The notes under the pieces are model-generated. The model searched no databases. It was not told the origin of the DNA and was given only the letters and a program-made list of their open reading frames with translations. Position numbers and translations under genes: made by a program. A stretch of DNA of 64,000 nucleotides, taken from assembly GCA_030549205.1 (NCBI GenBank), contig JAUKTV010000007.1, positions 310,001 through 374,000 on the forward strand. Reading direction: 5' to 3'. This stretch comes from Apiosordaria backusii. Lineage: Eukaryota; Ascomycota; Sordariomycetes; Sordariales; Lasiosphaeriaceae. This document shows positions 36,673-47,424 of this stretch, in pieces; within the stretch, counting starts at the first letter, position 1; each line of letters begins with the position of its first letter.

Positions 36673-37919
36673 AGGGTCTTTTCAAGTTGGCCGGAACAGC
36701 GTTTTTGCACGACGATAGACAGTTCAGACCGGGTATTATCCCAACCCAGCTGGCATGAGGCATGAACTTTTCTTGTCTTCTCTATGGAGGTTAGGTAGAG
36801 AAGAGGAAAAGGGAAATGCGATATGGGGTACAGGATTGGCATGGGATCCGAGTAATGAAGGTTGGGGAACCACATGCGGCCAATGGGGAGAAATATGAAA
36901 GGCCTTCTGAGGCAGACACTTGAGAGGGATCCCTCCTGCTTTTGATATTTTTGGGGGTGCTTTACAGTTTGTTGTGGGATTGTTCCTCGACGTTGGGGTT
37001 GTTCTTTGCTTCTTCTCTTTTCTTCCAGCGTTGAAGGAAACATGTTTTAAAAGAAACCAAAATTGAAAGACAAATTCTGTGGTTTTTTCGCTGTTTGATT
37101 TGCACTGACAGAACAGTCAATTGGAGTTTGGGTAATTCTGGGTTGGGACTGGGCAAGGGAACAAAACAGATGATATTAGATCATGAATGAATTGCCTTGC
37201 GGCAACATGAAGCGCCTGGGTGAGTAGAGGGTAGGTAGACATATACTTCTACCGACAACCACATGTCTCAGTAGCAGCATCACTACAAGAATTGCTTGAT
37301 ACGAAGCACTGGAGTCGAGGAGAATGTTAGACAGGCATATAGGTCGAATAAAAGAGAGAAAGAGTTGAGACATCACCAGTTCATGAGCCAGTGAAACTTT
37401 CTTTTCCCAAAGAACGCCTCTATTTATGTACGACAACGGCCAATAACTACAAAAAGATTCATCTTACCTTCACTTACCTATATACTTTCTCGAGATCCAT
37501 CCTGTTGCGCTTTCGAAGCAGGTAAGCAAACATCCCTTTCTTAGATAAAGATCTAGACCAGAGTCGAACGTGGATCGTCAGTAATCAGCCACTTACATCC
37601 AGAGAACCCACAACTGCGTCAGATATCTTCCGATTTCTGACCACCATTCTCATCCTCCTCTCACCCAGCGCCAGCTACTTGAGTAACATCAACCAAAACA
37701 GACTACCAAACTGAGAATCATCGCCTCGCAGACGTATCGTACGTTGACTCCTCGGTCGAGCACTGACAACTATGTCAACCTAGCGGCCGAAGTACGTATG
37801 TACAATTCTGACAGATCGCCAAGATCGAGTCGTTCAGATGAAGGGGTAATGGACAATAATCAACCATCTACCAACGTTGATCGTGTCTTACCTTTCTCAT
37901 CATACACCTACGGACAATC
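36673..37919. other. intergenic, left of the repeat array
   Basis: 3' region of the kinase gene and further non-coding sequence. Short open frames only, with no domain or splice-linked extension. Confidence 0.5.
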
Positions 37920-38900
37920 TTTGGTATGCCTACTGTCCCATTTCAAGGGTGTGTCAAAGTCTTTAACATTCAACTAGTTAAAAGGGGCATGACACGGCAT
38001 TGTAAATGTCTTACGAAGCCTATCCAATATGCATATACACCTTTTCAGTGTTTAAATCAGGCCTCAGGCATCTCATATACCCTTTACCAGCATGCAGACA
38101 TGTACACGAAGACTCTTCAGTAAAGGCACACAAGGATCTCATTACAAGCCTTTCAACACCCTTCAACATGCCCTTCAGGGGGTATCTAACACCCATCAAT
38201 ATCCAACCACACATAACAGTGTCTAAAACAGGCCTTAAAGCAATCTTGACATGATCTCCCTAGGGATACCCAACACCTATCAATTACACAAATACAACCT
38301 CTCAATGTCCAAAACACCCCTCATACACCCCTCTTGAGCCCGCCATCGATATGCAAGAACACCCACACATGTCCTATAGAGACACACCGAACATTTTCGC
38401 AGGTCTCAGAAAGAAACACAACACCCCTGAAGAAGATAAAACAAGCCATATACACCCATGTAAACACGCCTACCGGATGTCAAAGTACGCCTTGTGTTAT
38501 GCATGAGACACACCTTCGAGATAGTGACACGCATATGCTTGTCTGATCAAGACCTATAAGGTACATCACAAGCCTCGAAAAGGTATCAGCATACATCTAC
38601 ACAAACAGCCGAGGCCTATCCGAATACGTAAACACACCTATCAGGTATCTAAATAGGTCCATGAGATGTCCAAGGAGGCCTATCAACTACCTTATCCAAA
38701 TAGACCTCAAATGTATCACCGAATGCATCCTCAAGATAGTGGTATGCCTAAGCTTGCTCATCGAAACAGATCAAGAAGACCTCAGTACTATCTTGATAAG
38801 TTTTGTTTATGTTAATGAAGGTCTAGTAAAGAACTTGGGAAGCGTACTGAGGATAGCAAAACACCCTCTCAACTCCAAGTGACACATAAATAAAACTTCC
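37920..38900. repeat. degenerate ~22-nt tandem repeat array
   Basis: About a kilobase of plus-strand sequence is visibly C/A-rich and G-poor and is made of diverged units of 20-25 bases. Well-preserved examples are CCTATCAGGTATCTAAATA near 38636, ACCTCTCAATGTCCAAAACAC near 38296, GCCTACCGGATGTCAAAGTAC near 38468 and CCTCAAGATAGTGGTATG near 38730. A rough consensus is CCTaTCAaggTaTCtAAAtac. At least fifteen units can be lined up by eye. The unit is not a multiple of three and no open frame spans the array, so it is not a protein repeat. It may be an old minisatellite. Exact borders are uncertain. Confidence 0.6.
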
Positions 38901-39244
38901 GAGGCCTACTGGAGACATTCCAACACGTTTCTCACATTGAAATAGGGACCAGAACACATCACATTATTCGCACAGCAAGAGAGAGAGATGATCAGAAACT
39001 CTTATATTTCCGTCTAATCCAGGTAACATGCTCCTCGTCAGACCATGACCGATCCCGATGTCCATAACTAGAAGTACAGAAAAGCGGGCACCGTTGGTAT
39101 CAACGGCGATATGGAATTTGCTCAGTCGGAAACAGATGCAGATTTGTTAAAAGAGAAAAAAACACAAAGGTATTGCCATTAGCTAGAATCCGTCCAACTC
39201 CGTTCCCAAGCCACTTTTTTCATTCCCAGGTCATTTCAAGTCGT
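38901..39244. other. intergenic, 3' of HSP90
   Basis: Between the repeat array and the HSP90 stop codon, presumably including the HSP90 3' UTR. Nothing else seen. Confidence 0.5.
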
Positions 39245-41504
39245 TTAGTCAACCTCCTCCATGACGTTGTCGGCGGTCTCAGCAGCGGCAACACCGGCGT
39301 CGGCAGCCGGGGCATCGGCAGCAGCCTCGGGCTCCTCGTCGAGGTTCAGGCCAAGAGCGACAAGCTTGTGGATGCGCTCAGCGAAGCCAGCGGGCTCCTC
39401 GATGGTGAAGCCGGAGACCAAGAGAGAGGTCTCGAAGAGGAGCTGGACAATGGACTTGACAGTCTTGTCGTTCTCACCGTCAGCCTCAACCTTCTTCTTG
39501 AGCTCCTTGATGATGGGGCTCTTGGGGGAGATCTCGAAGGTCTTCTTGGAGGACATGTAGCTGCTCATGGAGGTGTCACGGAGAGCCTGAGCCTTCATGA
39601 TACGCTCCATGTTGGCAGACCAACCGAACTGGCCAGTGCGGATGGCGCAAGGGGCGCCAACCAGCTTGTGGGAGACAACAACCTTCTCGACCTTGTCGCC
39701 GAGAACGTTCTTGAGGGCCTTGGCAAGACCCTCGTACTCCTTCTCCTCAGCCTCACGCTGCTTCTTCTCCTCCTCAGTCTCCTCGAGCTCGAAGTCCTTG
39801 GTGATGTCGACCAGCTTCTTGCCCTCGAACTCCTTGAGCTGAGTCATGGCGTACTCATCAATGGGGTCAACAAGGAACAGAACCTCGAAGCCCTTCTCCT
39901 TGAGAGAGTCAAGGAAGGGAGACTTGGAGACAGCCTTGATGGACTCGCCAGTGATGTAGTATATGTTCTTCTGGTGCTCGGGCATGCGAGCGACGTAGTC
40001 GGAGAGGGAGGTCATCTCATCGCCAGACTTGGTGGAGTGGAAGCGGAGGAGCTTGGCGAGGGTGTTACGGTTCTGGGAGTCCTCGTGAATACCAAGCTTG
40101 ATGTTCTTGGAGAAGGCAGCGTAGAACTTGTCAAACTGCTCCTTATCCTCGGAGATCTCAGTGAAGAGCTCGAGTGCCTTCTTGACAATGTTCTTCTGTA
40201 GAAATTGTTAGCCATCTGAAAAAATCTTTTTCTTTTCAAAGGTTTTCTTTGTGCCGGAAATGAATCCAGAGCTACAAAGGCAGGAACACTTACGCGAATG
40301 ACCTTCATGATTTTATTTTGCTGAAGAGTCTCACGAGAGAGGTTGAGGGGAAGGTCCTCAGAGTCAACAACACCCTTGACGAAGCTGAGCCACTCAGGGA
40401 TGAGGTCGGTGGCATCGTCAGTGATAAAGACACGACGGACGTAGAGTTTGATGTTGTTCTTGGTCTTCTTGGTCTCAAAGAGGTCGAAGGGAGCGCGCTT
40501 GGGCACGAAGAGGATGGCCTTGAACTCAAGCTGACCCTCAACGGAGAAGTGCTTGACGGCAAGGTGGTCCTCCCAGTCGTTGGAGAGCGACTTGTAGAAG
40601 GCGGCATACTCCTCCTGAGTGATGTCCTGAGGATTGCGAGTCCAGATGGGCTTCTGCTTGTTCAATTCTTCCTCTTCCATCTTGATCTCCTTGACCTTCT
40701 TGGTCTTGGGCTTCTTCTCCTTGTCCTCCTCATCGTCCTCGACCTCCTCGATCTTGGGCTTCTTGTCGTCACCCTCTTCGACGGTCTCGGCCTCCTCATC
40801 GGGGACCTCTACCTCGGTCTCCTTCTTGACGTGAAGGTAGATGGGGTAAGAGATGAACTCGGAGTGCTTCTTGACCACTTCCTTGATCTTCGACTCGTTA
40901 AGGTACTCGGTCTGCTCATCCTTGAGATGGAGGATGATCTTGGTGCCACGGCCGATGGAAGGGCCATTGTCGGGGGAGATGCTGAAGGTACCACCGGCGC
41001 TGGACTCCCAGACGTACTGCTCGTCATCGTTGTTCTTGGAGATAACAGTGACTCTGTCGGCAACAAGGTAGGCAGAGTAGAAACCAACACCGAACTGACC
41101 GATCATGGAAATATCAGCGCCAGCGGTGAGAGCCTCCATGAACTGCTTGGTGCCGGAGCGGGCAATGGTACCGAGATTGTTGACAAGGTCCTAATTTAAC
41201 TGTCAGGGAAGGAACAACCAAACAATGGCGGGACGTATCTACTTACAGCCTTGGTCATACCGATACCGGTATCCTGGATGGTCAGAGTCTTGTTCTCCTT
41301 GTCGGGGATGATATCGATGCGAAGGTCCTTTCCAGTGTCCAACTTGCTGGGGTCGGACAGGGACTCGTAGCGGATCTTGTCGAGGGCATCAGAGGCGTTG
41401 GAGATAAGTTCTCTAAGGAAGATCTCCTTGTTGGAGTAGACTGTGTTGATGATGAGGGAGAGAAGCTGAGAGATCTCAGCCTGGAACTCGAAAGTCTCAG
41501 CCAT
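39245..41504 (-). CDS. hsp90: cytosolic HSP90 chaperone
   Basis: ATP-driven dimeric chaperone that matures kinases, transcription factors and other clients. Exons 41247-41504, 40294-41190 and 39245-40195 join in phase 0 over introns of 56 and 98 nt to give 701 residues, the usual length. Visible hallmarks are SNKEIFLRELISNASDALDK with the catalytic Glu, DTGIGMT with the ATP-binding Asp, GQFGVGFYSAYLVAD, a charged Glu/Lys linker at about 215-265, SRETLQQNKIMKVIRK carrying the middle-domain Arg, and the terminal MEEVD that docks TPR co-chaperones. The opposite strand carries 342- and 293-codon open frames; these are shadows of strong codon bias. Codon use is highly biased, as expected for an abundant protein. 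The 5' UTR probably has an intron. The FKBP gene next along may be a functional partner class, but is unlinked by evidence here. Confidence 0.97.
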
Positions 41505-41529
41505 CTTGAGGGTATCTGAAAGCGAATCT

Positions 41530-41884
41530 GGGGTATCTGATGGTAGGATCGGTTAGAGTCCTTGTCTAATGGTTTGTAGAGTCTTGTGTGGTGTCTTGTG
41601 CGGTGATGTATTGGCTCGAAGAAAAAGCAGAGTGCGGGGTGGAAAGGGTTCGAGCGGGCAGCACAGAACGGATAGCTCTGAAAGTTTAAAACAGCCCCGC
41701 TCACAGAAGTTCCCAGCAGATGCTCTAATGCTCTAATGAGTCTCAAATTGCAATTGCAAGAGGCCACGCAAGAGAGCTGTTGTTGGGTGCGATTGGGTGC
41801 GGTTTCGTAGGGAAGGAGGGGCAGGCGACGAGGCTGACGAGGGGACTGACACCACCAGCGACTAAGAGGGGCAGGACTACTTAC
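41530..41884 (-). other. probable 5' UTR intron of HSP90
   Basis: A perfect donor GTAAGT reads on the minus strand from 41884. A CTCTAAC branch-like element lies near 41552, followed by candidate acceptors (ATCAG, CCCAG, TTCAG) within 40 bases of the start codon. Such leader introns are common in fungal heat-shock genes. The exact acceptor cannot be chosen from sequence. Confidence 0.45.
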
Positions 41885-43997
41885 CAAAAGAGGATGTTCA
41901 AGTGGTCAACGATCTACACCTAGCAGGAATATCTGAAAGGGTAGGGTAAGAAGCAGAGGTTGTTGTTTGTCTGAAGATGGAGAGAGGAAGAAGCGGACAG
42001 GAAGAGGGAGGAGGGCGGCAGCTAAAATGTCTTTGGAGGCACCCCTGGGCTGTGCTCTGCAGTGCTTCTATGAGATTCTATCACCCAAATTTCTACCATT
42101 TCCTTCTGATTCGTTTGGCCCGGCCTCCACAGCAACGGACCACCGCGCTGATTGGCCCCGTACAGAGCTCCGCTCAGACAACTTTCCCCCACCTTTGCGG
42201 CTGCCACAGCAAACGCCAAACTGGGGTCGAGAACTCAATGGAAGTTGGACAGCGCTTCTAGGCTTTCTCAGAATTGTGATTTCCATCGTGAAAGAGCCTC
42301 ATGGGCATCATCTTGATGTGGAAATCGCTGATCAGAGTGCTCTCCTTCCGTCTCTGCCAGAGAAGGCTCCAGAAGACCAGAGACGCCCAGCGAGGCTGAA
42401 AACGAAGCTGCCCCCTGTTCCATCAATCAACCCCGCGTTGGTTGGCCCGTGCGTTCAGGAGTCACAAAGGACAGGCATCCGAACAAGCAACAAAACAAAG
42501 AATTACATTGTCAATTCCATGGTTCCTGCCTCACGGGTCGTTTGTTGAAATTTGAGACGCACGCAGCGGTTCCTGGCACTTTCCGTCGAATGATACTCGC
42601 TCTTAGGCTGGCTAGAGCTGACGAGGCCGTTGCCGCCGTTATCTGTTGCCTGTGTCCAGCCCATAGGCAACCTTGACGGCCAGCTGAGTTGGAGATGGAG
42701 CGGGTCTACAAGACTGCCAGGAAAATCATTAATGGTGACATGACCTTGGACAAAAGGGCTTGCCTGGAGGTTACCTCGCCAGGTAATTGGTTAGGTCCAG
42801 TCGCTGGTGTAGTATTCCCTGCAAGTATACCATGGGCTCGGGTCGGATTTGGTCATGTCCCTCGATGTCGCGGCGAAGGAGCCCTCAATAGCACCGTCAA
42901 CGGACTGAGGTTGAAGCTGGTTTGATTTAGCCATGGGGTATGAAGCAGAGGGCAATTCTACCCTACTTGATCCCATCAGTCAAGGCTTGGCCTCTGAGCA
43001 GATACTACCCCGTCTTTCATCTTGGAAGGATATAGTTTGTTTTTCATATATTGACAATAAGCTATCGCTAGACATGTCCATACTCTACCAAAAGCCTCGA
43101 TACCAAGAGAAAGACCTGTTACGATCAAGTATCTCTGTGCCTGGTGGTGAGAATGAGCTGTTGCGTAGCTGGACTCATCCAGGCCCATCTTCGGAGATGG
43201 TATCTGTTCAATTACTAGTATGTATGGCATCAACGGGGCTGAGAACCAGCTTAACCGGAACAACTGCTATATCAACACAAATACTGCCGAATACCGACAG
43301 CGCCGCATCCGACTCAACGTTGTGCGTGTTTGAGGGCATGAAACCAAGTCTGGACAGGACTGGGAAAGCCTAGAGAAATAATCTGGGCTGCTTGCCTTGC
43401 GGGAGGAACGAAAGCTTAACTGCTTACCACATAGCTAATTCTATAGGTAACTTGGTCTACTTGAATGTTCTGGTAGCAATCACGGCAGTTTGGAGCAGCG
43501 GTTTCGCTGCTCCGTAACTGTCGTGGTGATATTGTTACACTCCAATACCTAAATATTTGTTAACGTAGGAGATATCATCTTTGCCTGGTTTAGGACCATA
43601 CGAGGTGTGTACAACTTAGAAGTCGCAGGAAGAAACACGTGCATGAATGGTTGTACCATCTCACCGACTTTGTTGAAGCATTTGATATTGGAAATTCAGG
43701 GAGCAGCTCATGTTTGGTTCACCGTCTCTGTGCTGTTCGGCCGCTGCCTAGGCGTAGCCCCGCCCGGCCGCCTGGAGGGGTGACGCAATTAAGAAAGAGG
43801 GGTGCCGCACGGGGGGCGGGGGCGGCAGCAGGGCAGGGGCTAAGCTGAGAGAGCTCCTGCAAGCTTGGAACCACTTGCCCCACCTTCCGTTGCCTTTTCT
43901 TGCCTGGAATGCCACTTTCTTCCTTCCCCTTAAGAGCTTACCTGCCCCTCCACCAAGCCCCGCTTCTCTCCCTTTCCGTTTTCTCTCCTTTTCCATC
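41885..43997. other. divergent intergenic region HSP90-FKBP
   Basis: Promoters of HSP90 (left) and FKBP (right). I looked for heat-shock elements (alternating GAA/TTC five bases apart) and found only scattered, out-of-phase copies. A long hairpin at 43473-43538 is listed separately. The last 250 bases before FKBP are GC-rich, then CT-rich. No gene was found. Confidence 0.5.
43473..43538. other. long imperfect hairpin, about 27 paired bases
   Basis: Inverted segments nest around a GTTT loop (43501-43504): GGAGCAGCG pairs with CGCTGCTCC perfectly (9 bp). Then, across a 1x2 internal loop, CACGGCAGTT pairs with AACTGTCGTG (10 bp, one G-T wobble). Then, after a 5-base bulge (43526-43530), GTAGCAAT pairs with ATTGTTAC (8 bp, one wobble). 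The shape is that of a precursor of a fungal microRNA-like RNA, but a decayed MITE or a cruciform is equally possible. No flanking target-site duplication was identified. Confidence 0.65.
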
Positions 43998-44500
43998 ATG
44001 TTTAGAAGTTCCCTCTTCCAAGCTACCAGATCACTCCGTCACTTGACTCCTACAACTCGAAACATTTCCTTCACAGCCGCCAGAATGGGTATCCCCACAG
44101 ACGCTCCCAAGGAACTCCTGATGGAGACCCAGACCCCTGGCTCCGGCCCTGAGGTCAAGAAGGGTAAGCCTAAGCTTTATCTTGCTACTGATAGATGATG
44201 GCCCATGAATTAACATCAGTTCCTCAAACAGGTGACACCGTCGATGTTCACTACAGGGGCACCCTCGAGGACGGCACCGAGTTCGACCAGAGCTACAAGC
44301 GTGGCCAACCTCTCGGCTTCACCGTTGGCGCCGGCATGGTCATCCAGGGCTGGGATGCGGGTCTTGTCGGCATGCAGGTCGGCGAGAAGCGCAAGCTGAC
44401 CATCCCATCCAAGTTCGCCTACGGCGAACGCGGTATCCCCGGTGTCATCCCCCCCGGGGCGACCCTCATCTTCGAGACTGAGCTCGTCAAGATTAAGTAA
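43998..44500 (+). CDS. FKBP-type peptidyl-prolyl isomerase with mitochondrial presequence
   Basis: Catalyses cis-trans isomerisation of proline bonds and binds FK506/rapamycin. Exons 43998-44163 and 44232-44500 give 144 residues. Residues 1-29 (MFRSSLFQATRSLRH...) are basic, Ser-rich and acid-free, typical of a mitochondrial targeting signal. The FKBP fold follows, with drug-pocket residues visible: VHYRGTL, EFDQSY, LGFTVGAGMVIQGWD, AYGERGIPG and LIFETEL. An in-frame ATG at residue 30 (MGIPTDAP) has A at -3 and G at +4 and would start a cytosolic form of standard FKBP12-like length, so one gene may supply two compartments. The intron donor is GTAAGC and the acceptor AACAG. A single-compartment protein remains possible. 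Confidence 0.92.
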
Positions 44501-44873
44501 ATCAATCATTGAACTGAAGGATGCCGAAATACCTAAGGGACAATGGGACCTAAAAGGGAGAGCATATATATTTGACGTTTCATAAAGCCTCATCGCCTTT
44601 GCTTGCTAGACGCAAGGACGAAAATCGATTTATGGTTTCTCTCTGGGTTCACCACCCAACCACCTATCCTTATTTCTGTCTCCTGCTCACACATTCTATC
44701 TCTATCCTTTTCTGTACAAGTGAAATGCTCCCAACCAAACGCCAATGCCATGTGAATGCGAGGAGATGGCCCATCCACCGCCCCTAAATGATATCTATAC
44801 ATACACTCCCTGGCTCGTAGCCGTCGTCGTGGCTCTTCACTTCTTCAATTCATGACTGTCCTGATCCCTCCGC
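44501..44873. other. convergent 3' region
   Basis: Between the stop codons of the FKBP and flavin-reductase genes. Only 3' UTR sequence is expected; nothing else seen. Confidence 0.5.
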
Positions 44874-45599
44874 CTAGTCCTCCCCGTCCCTCCCTTCCTC
44901 TAACCCCTCCCCAGGAACTATACACCCCCCCAACATCCTATACTTTCTATCCGTGTAAAGCAACCCAAACTTATCCCCCTCATCTCCCCCGTTAAGCTCC
45001 ACAATCTCACTCACCTCGCCCAGCACAATATAATGATCCCTCACTTTGACCAACCCACCCATAGGCTCATCCAGGAGCTTACACCGTAGGACATACAACA
45101 CCCCCGGCCCTTTAATAACCGGTGCCTCTTCCCCTTTTTGTTGTCCCTTTGTATACCCGCACCCAGTTTCCTCCTCCAAACGTTCAAACACCTCCAACCC
45201 GGCCGCGTTTCCCCGGGCTAACCAATCCGCTATCCTCGCTCCGGAGGGGCCATCGGCCAGAACGTGGATGTTGAATTGCCTAGAGGAGGAGACGGCGTCA
45301 AAGGTGCGGGAGGGGGTGGCGATGTTGAAGGAGATGATGGGGGTGGGGAGGAGGGAGAGGGAGGTGAAGGAGGACATTGTCATTGCTCTTGGTACGGAGG
45401 ACTGGGGAGAGGAAGGAGAAGGAGAGGAAGAGGTGCAGACCACGACGGAGTGGGTTATTAGGCGCATTAGGGAGCGGAATTGTTCTGGTAGGGGAGTGGA
45501 GGTGTCTGAAGAGGAGGAGTGGGGGTGGATTGATGGGGGAACTGGGGGGAGGTGGTGAATTGACGGGGTGGGTTGGGGGTTGTGGTAAAGGTTCGACAT
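44874..45599 (-). CDS. flavin-reductase-like FMN-binding split-barrel protein
   Basis: A single-exon frame of 241 residues. The flavin-reductase-like domain runs from about residue 40 to the end: MRLITHSVVVCTS, AMTMSSFTSLSLLPTPIISFNI, the FNIHVLAD strand, DHYIVLGEVSEI and LLYTDRKYR. Such proteins bind FMN and reduce flavins or act as the reductase half of monooxygenases; the substrate here is unknown. Residues 1-39 are Pro/Ser/His-rich and poorly conserved in look. In the next frame just upstream lies a presequence-like RCRTFTTTPN stretch, so the true N terminus may differ and the protein may be mitochondrial. The gene starts head-to-head with the bL31m gene, 751 bases away. Confidence 0.78.
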   Translation of the reverse strand: MSNLYHNPQPTPSIHHLPPVPPSIHPHSSSSDTSTPLPEQFRSLMRLITHSVVVCTSSSPSPSSPQSSVPRAMTMSSFTSLSLLPTPIISFNIATPSRTFDAVSSSRQFNIHVLADGPSGARIADWLARGNAAGLEVFERLEEETGCGYTKGQQKGEEAPVIKGPGVLYVLRCKLLDEPMGGLVKVRDHYIVLGEVSEIVELNGGDEGDKFGLLYTDRKYRMLGGCIVPGEGLEEGRDGED

Positions 45600-46350
45600 C
45601 GTTGGTGGTGTTGAGGGGCTGTGTCTGGAGGTGATGGTAAGTCAAAGGTGAGGGAGAGAGAGAGGGAAAGCATACTCTGTATTGATGTTTTTCTCAATGG
45701 AGGTGCTACTACTGTACAGAGTGGTATATGGCCCTTGTTGATACTCTGAGTTCGAGTTGTATGTGACAGGCGCATTGACATTGATCTTGATATTGGCTTT
45801 GCGCTCACTGCTGCTGTGACGGCCGAGTTGCTGCATCTCTCTGCGGCAGCTTTGAAGCCCGCCAGGAGACGGGGGCGGCAGTTCATTATTGCAGTACCAT
45901 CAAGTTGAACCTCGAGTTCAATTATAATCCGCGGTTCGTCCTGTCGCAAACCAGCCTTTTCCAAAATCCCACTCTCGTCCCAGGGTCTCGGGTCCGTCAT
46001 CGAACCGCTTTCGCTCGGCTTGCACCCTGCAAATAAGGTATCGATAACCCGATAAGCACCGATAACAACCCCGAACCCATAAACCTTGCTGGTCAAGCGC
46101 GGGCGGGTTGCAGGTGGAATTGAGCTCGCCCGCCAATATCAAAATTTCGATGGGGACCAATCGGCGCGGCGCAACAGTTAGAAACAGACGATAGTTGAAG
46201 ATTCAGGGACGACAACAACGACGGCTATAGCGACATATACCCCCCACCACTATTCCCACCCTTCTCAACAACTCCAACCCCCCAATCGATTGCGCTCTTT
46301 ATACCTACCTACCTACCTTTCGCTCCCCGGAGCGCCCCTCACACATCACC
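45600..46350. other. divergent promoter region flavin reductase / bL31m
   Basis: No separate gene. Plus-strand CT-rich leader sequence and CTAC repeats (about 46300-46318) precede the bL31m start. The left part may include an upstream N-terminal exon of the flavin-reductase gene. Confidence 0.45.
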
Positions 46351-46929
46351 ATGCCAAAACTCCCAACATCAGGACTCCAAGTCCTCCGCCGACCAACCCT
46401 CCCCCTCTCCCCAGTCACCACCACCACTACCTCCCCATTACTACCACAAACCCAGCTCCGCCACGCAACCTTCATCCCCCGCCACCGCCGCCCCTACAAG
46501 TTCACCCAGCTCGTCCAGCTCTCCGACGGCTCGACCTACACCGTCCGCACCACCTCCCCCGTCGCCCTCTACAAGTCCGCCAAGGACTCCCGCAACCACA
46601 TCCTCTGGCAGCCCACCGACAAGTCCCTCCGCAACGTCGAGGTCGACGAGGCCGGCAAGCTCGCCGCCTTCAGAAGCCGCTTCGGCCGCGGGTGGGATGC
46701 TGAAGAACCCGAGCAAGCAACCGCTGCTGCTGCTGCTGCTGGTACCCCCGCGGAATCATCTGCTCAACAACAACAAGCAAAGAAGGAGGCAGAGGTGGAA
46801 TATGATCCATTCGACAGTTTGGTCGGGCTCATCAGCGATTCTGCGGCGGCGGCAAACATGAAAAATACTGCGGGCGGGCTGAGCGCCAAGGAGCAGGCCA
46901 AGAAGGATAAGAGTGGGAAGAAGAAATAA
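46351..46929 (+). CDS. mrpl36: mitochondrial ribosomal protein bL31m
   Basis: Large-subunit protein of the mitoribosome. A single exon encodes 192 residues. The N-terminal 40 residues are Thr/Pro/Arg-rich without acids, a likely matrix-targeting sequence, ending near RHATFIPR. The bL31-like core follows: RPYKFTQLVQLSDGSTYTVR and YKSAKDSRNHILWQPTDKS, with VEVDEAGKLAAFRSRFGRGW. The C-terminal 80 residues are an Ala/Gln/Lys-rich extension (an Ala run, then QQQQ, ending KSGKKK) of the kind fungal mitoribosomal proteins often add. The start ATG sits in CACCATG, a good context. The yeast bL31m gene is called MRPL36; the symbol is transferred on that basis. Confidence 0.85.
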   Translation: MPKLPTSGLQVLRRPTLPLSPVTTTTTSPLLPQTQLRHATFIPRHRRPYKFTQLVQLSDGSTYTVRTTSPVALYKSAKDSRNHILWQPTDKSLRNVEVDEAGKLAAFRSRFGRGWDAEEPEQATAAAAAAGTPAESSAQQQQAKKEAEVEYDPFDSLVGLISDSAAAANMKNTAGGLSAKEQAKKDKSGKKK

Positions 46930-47424
46930 GGGGTATCAATGGTAGGGGGAAGGTAAATGAGGAAAGGGGGAAAATGTATTATACACTGTGGGAATATAAC
47001 GTTGTATTTTTGGAACAACCAACATAATGTCCCACTCAAACCAAATGCTGAGTGGCCGAAAAGCGGCTGGTGAGTTGAGAATGCTTCTGATATAATCACC
47101 ACCCACCACACTTACGCCTGTCATGGCTTTTCTAAACAATACAACAAAAACAACTCATTCGATAAACTCATAGACACCGCCTGCCACTTCATCCAACGCA
47201 ATGATAATCATATTTAACAACGTAGCAACCGCTCCAAATCACCCCGCCCACGAAAATCCCCCAAACACAGCACTCAGCTCACTGGTCCAAGACGAGGACC
47301 TCGACTCATCCCTCCTCTCCGTACTGCCTCTGCCACTGCCGTGATTCGTCCTATCCCCCAAACTACTAGCTTGACTCTGGCTCCTCGAACGCTGATCACG
47401 ACCAACGAGACCCTCTGCAAACGA
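46930..47424. other. convergent 3' region bL31m / VPS5
   Basis: 3' flanks of two convergent genes. No further coding signal. Confidence 0.5.

Noticed and set aside
37540..37600. CGTTCGACTCT on the minus strand resembling a tRNA B box
   Set aside because: The only A-box-like match is about 22 bases away, too close, and no cloverleaf forms.
37920..38900. Repeat array as a CRISPR or a coding repeat
   Set aside because: Units are degenerate and contiguous without spacers, the period is not a multiple of three, and the organism is a eukaryote.
39173..41199. Plus-strand open frames of 342 and 293 codons opposite HSP90
   Set aside because: They are Leu/Val-rich shadows created by the biased codons of HSP90 on the other strand, have no domain, and the HSP90 exons explain the sequence fully.
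41900..42500. Heat-shock elements in the HSP90 promoter
   Set aside because: GAA and TTC triplets occur but not in three or more alternating copies at five-base spacing.
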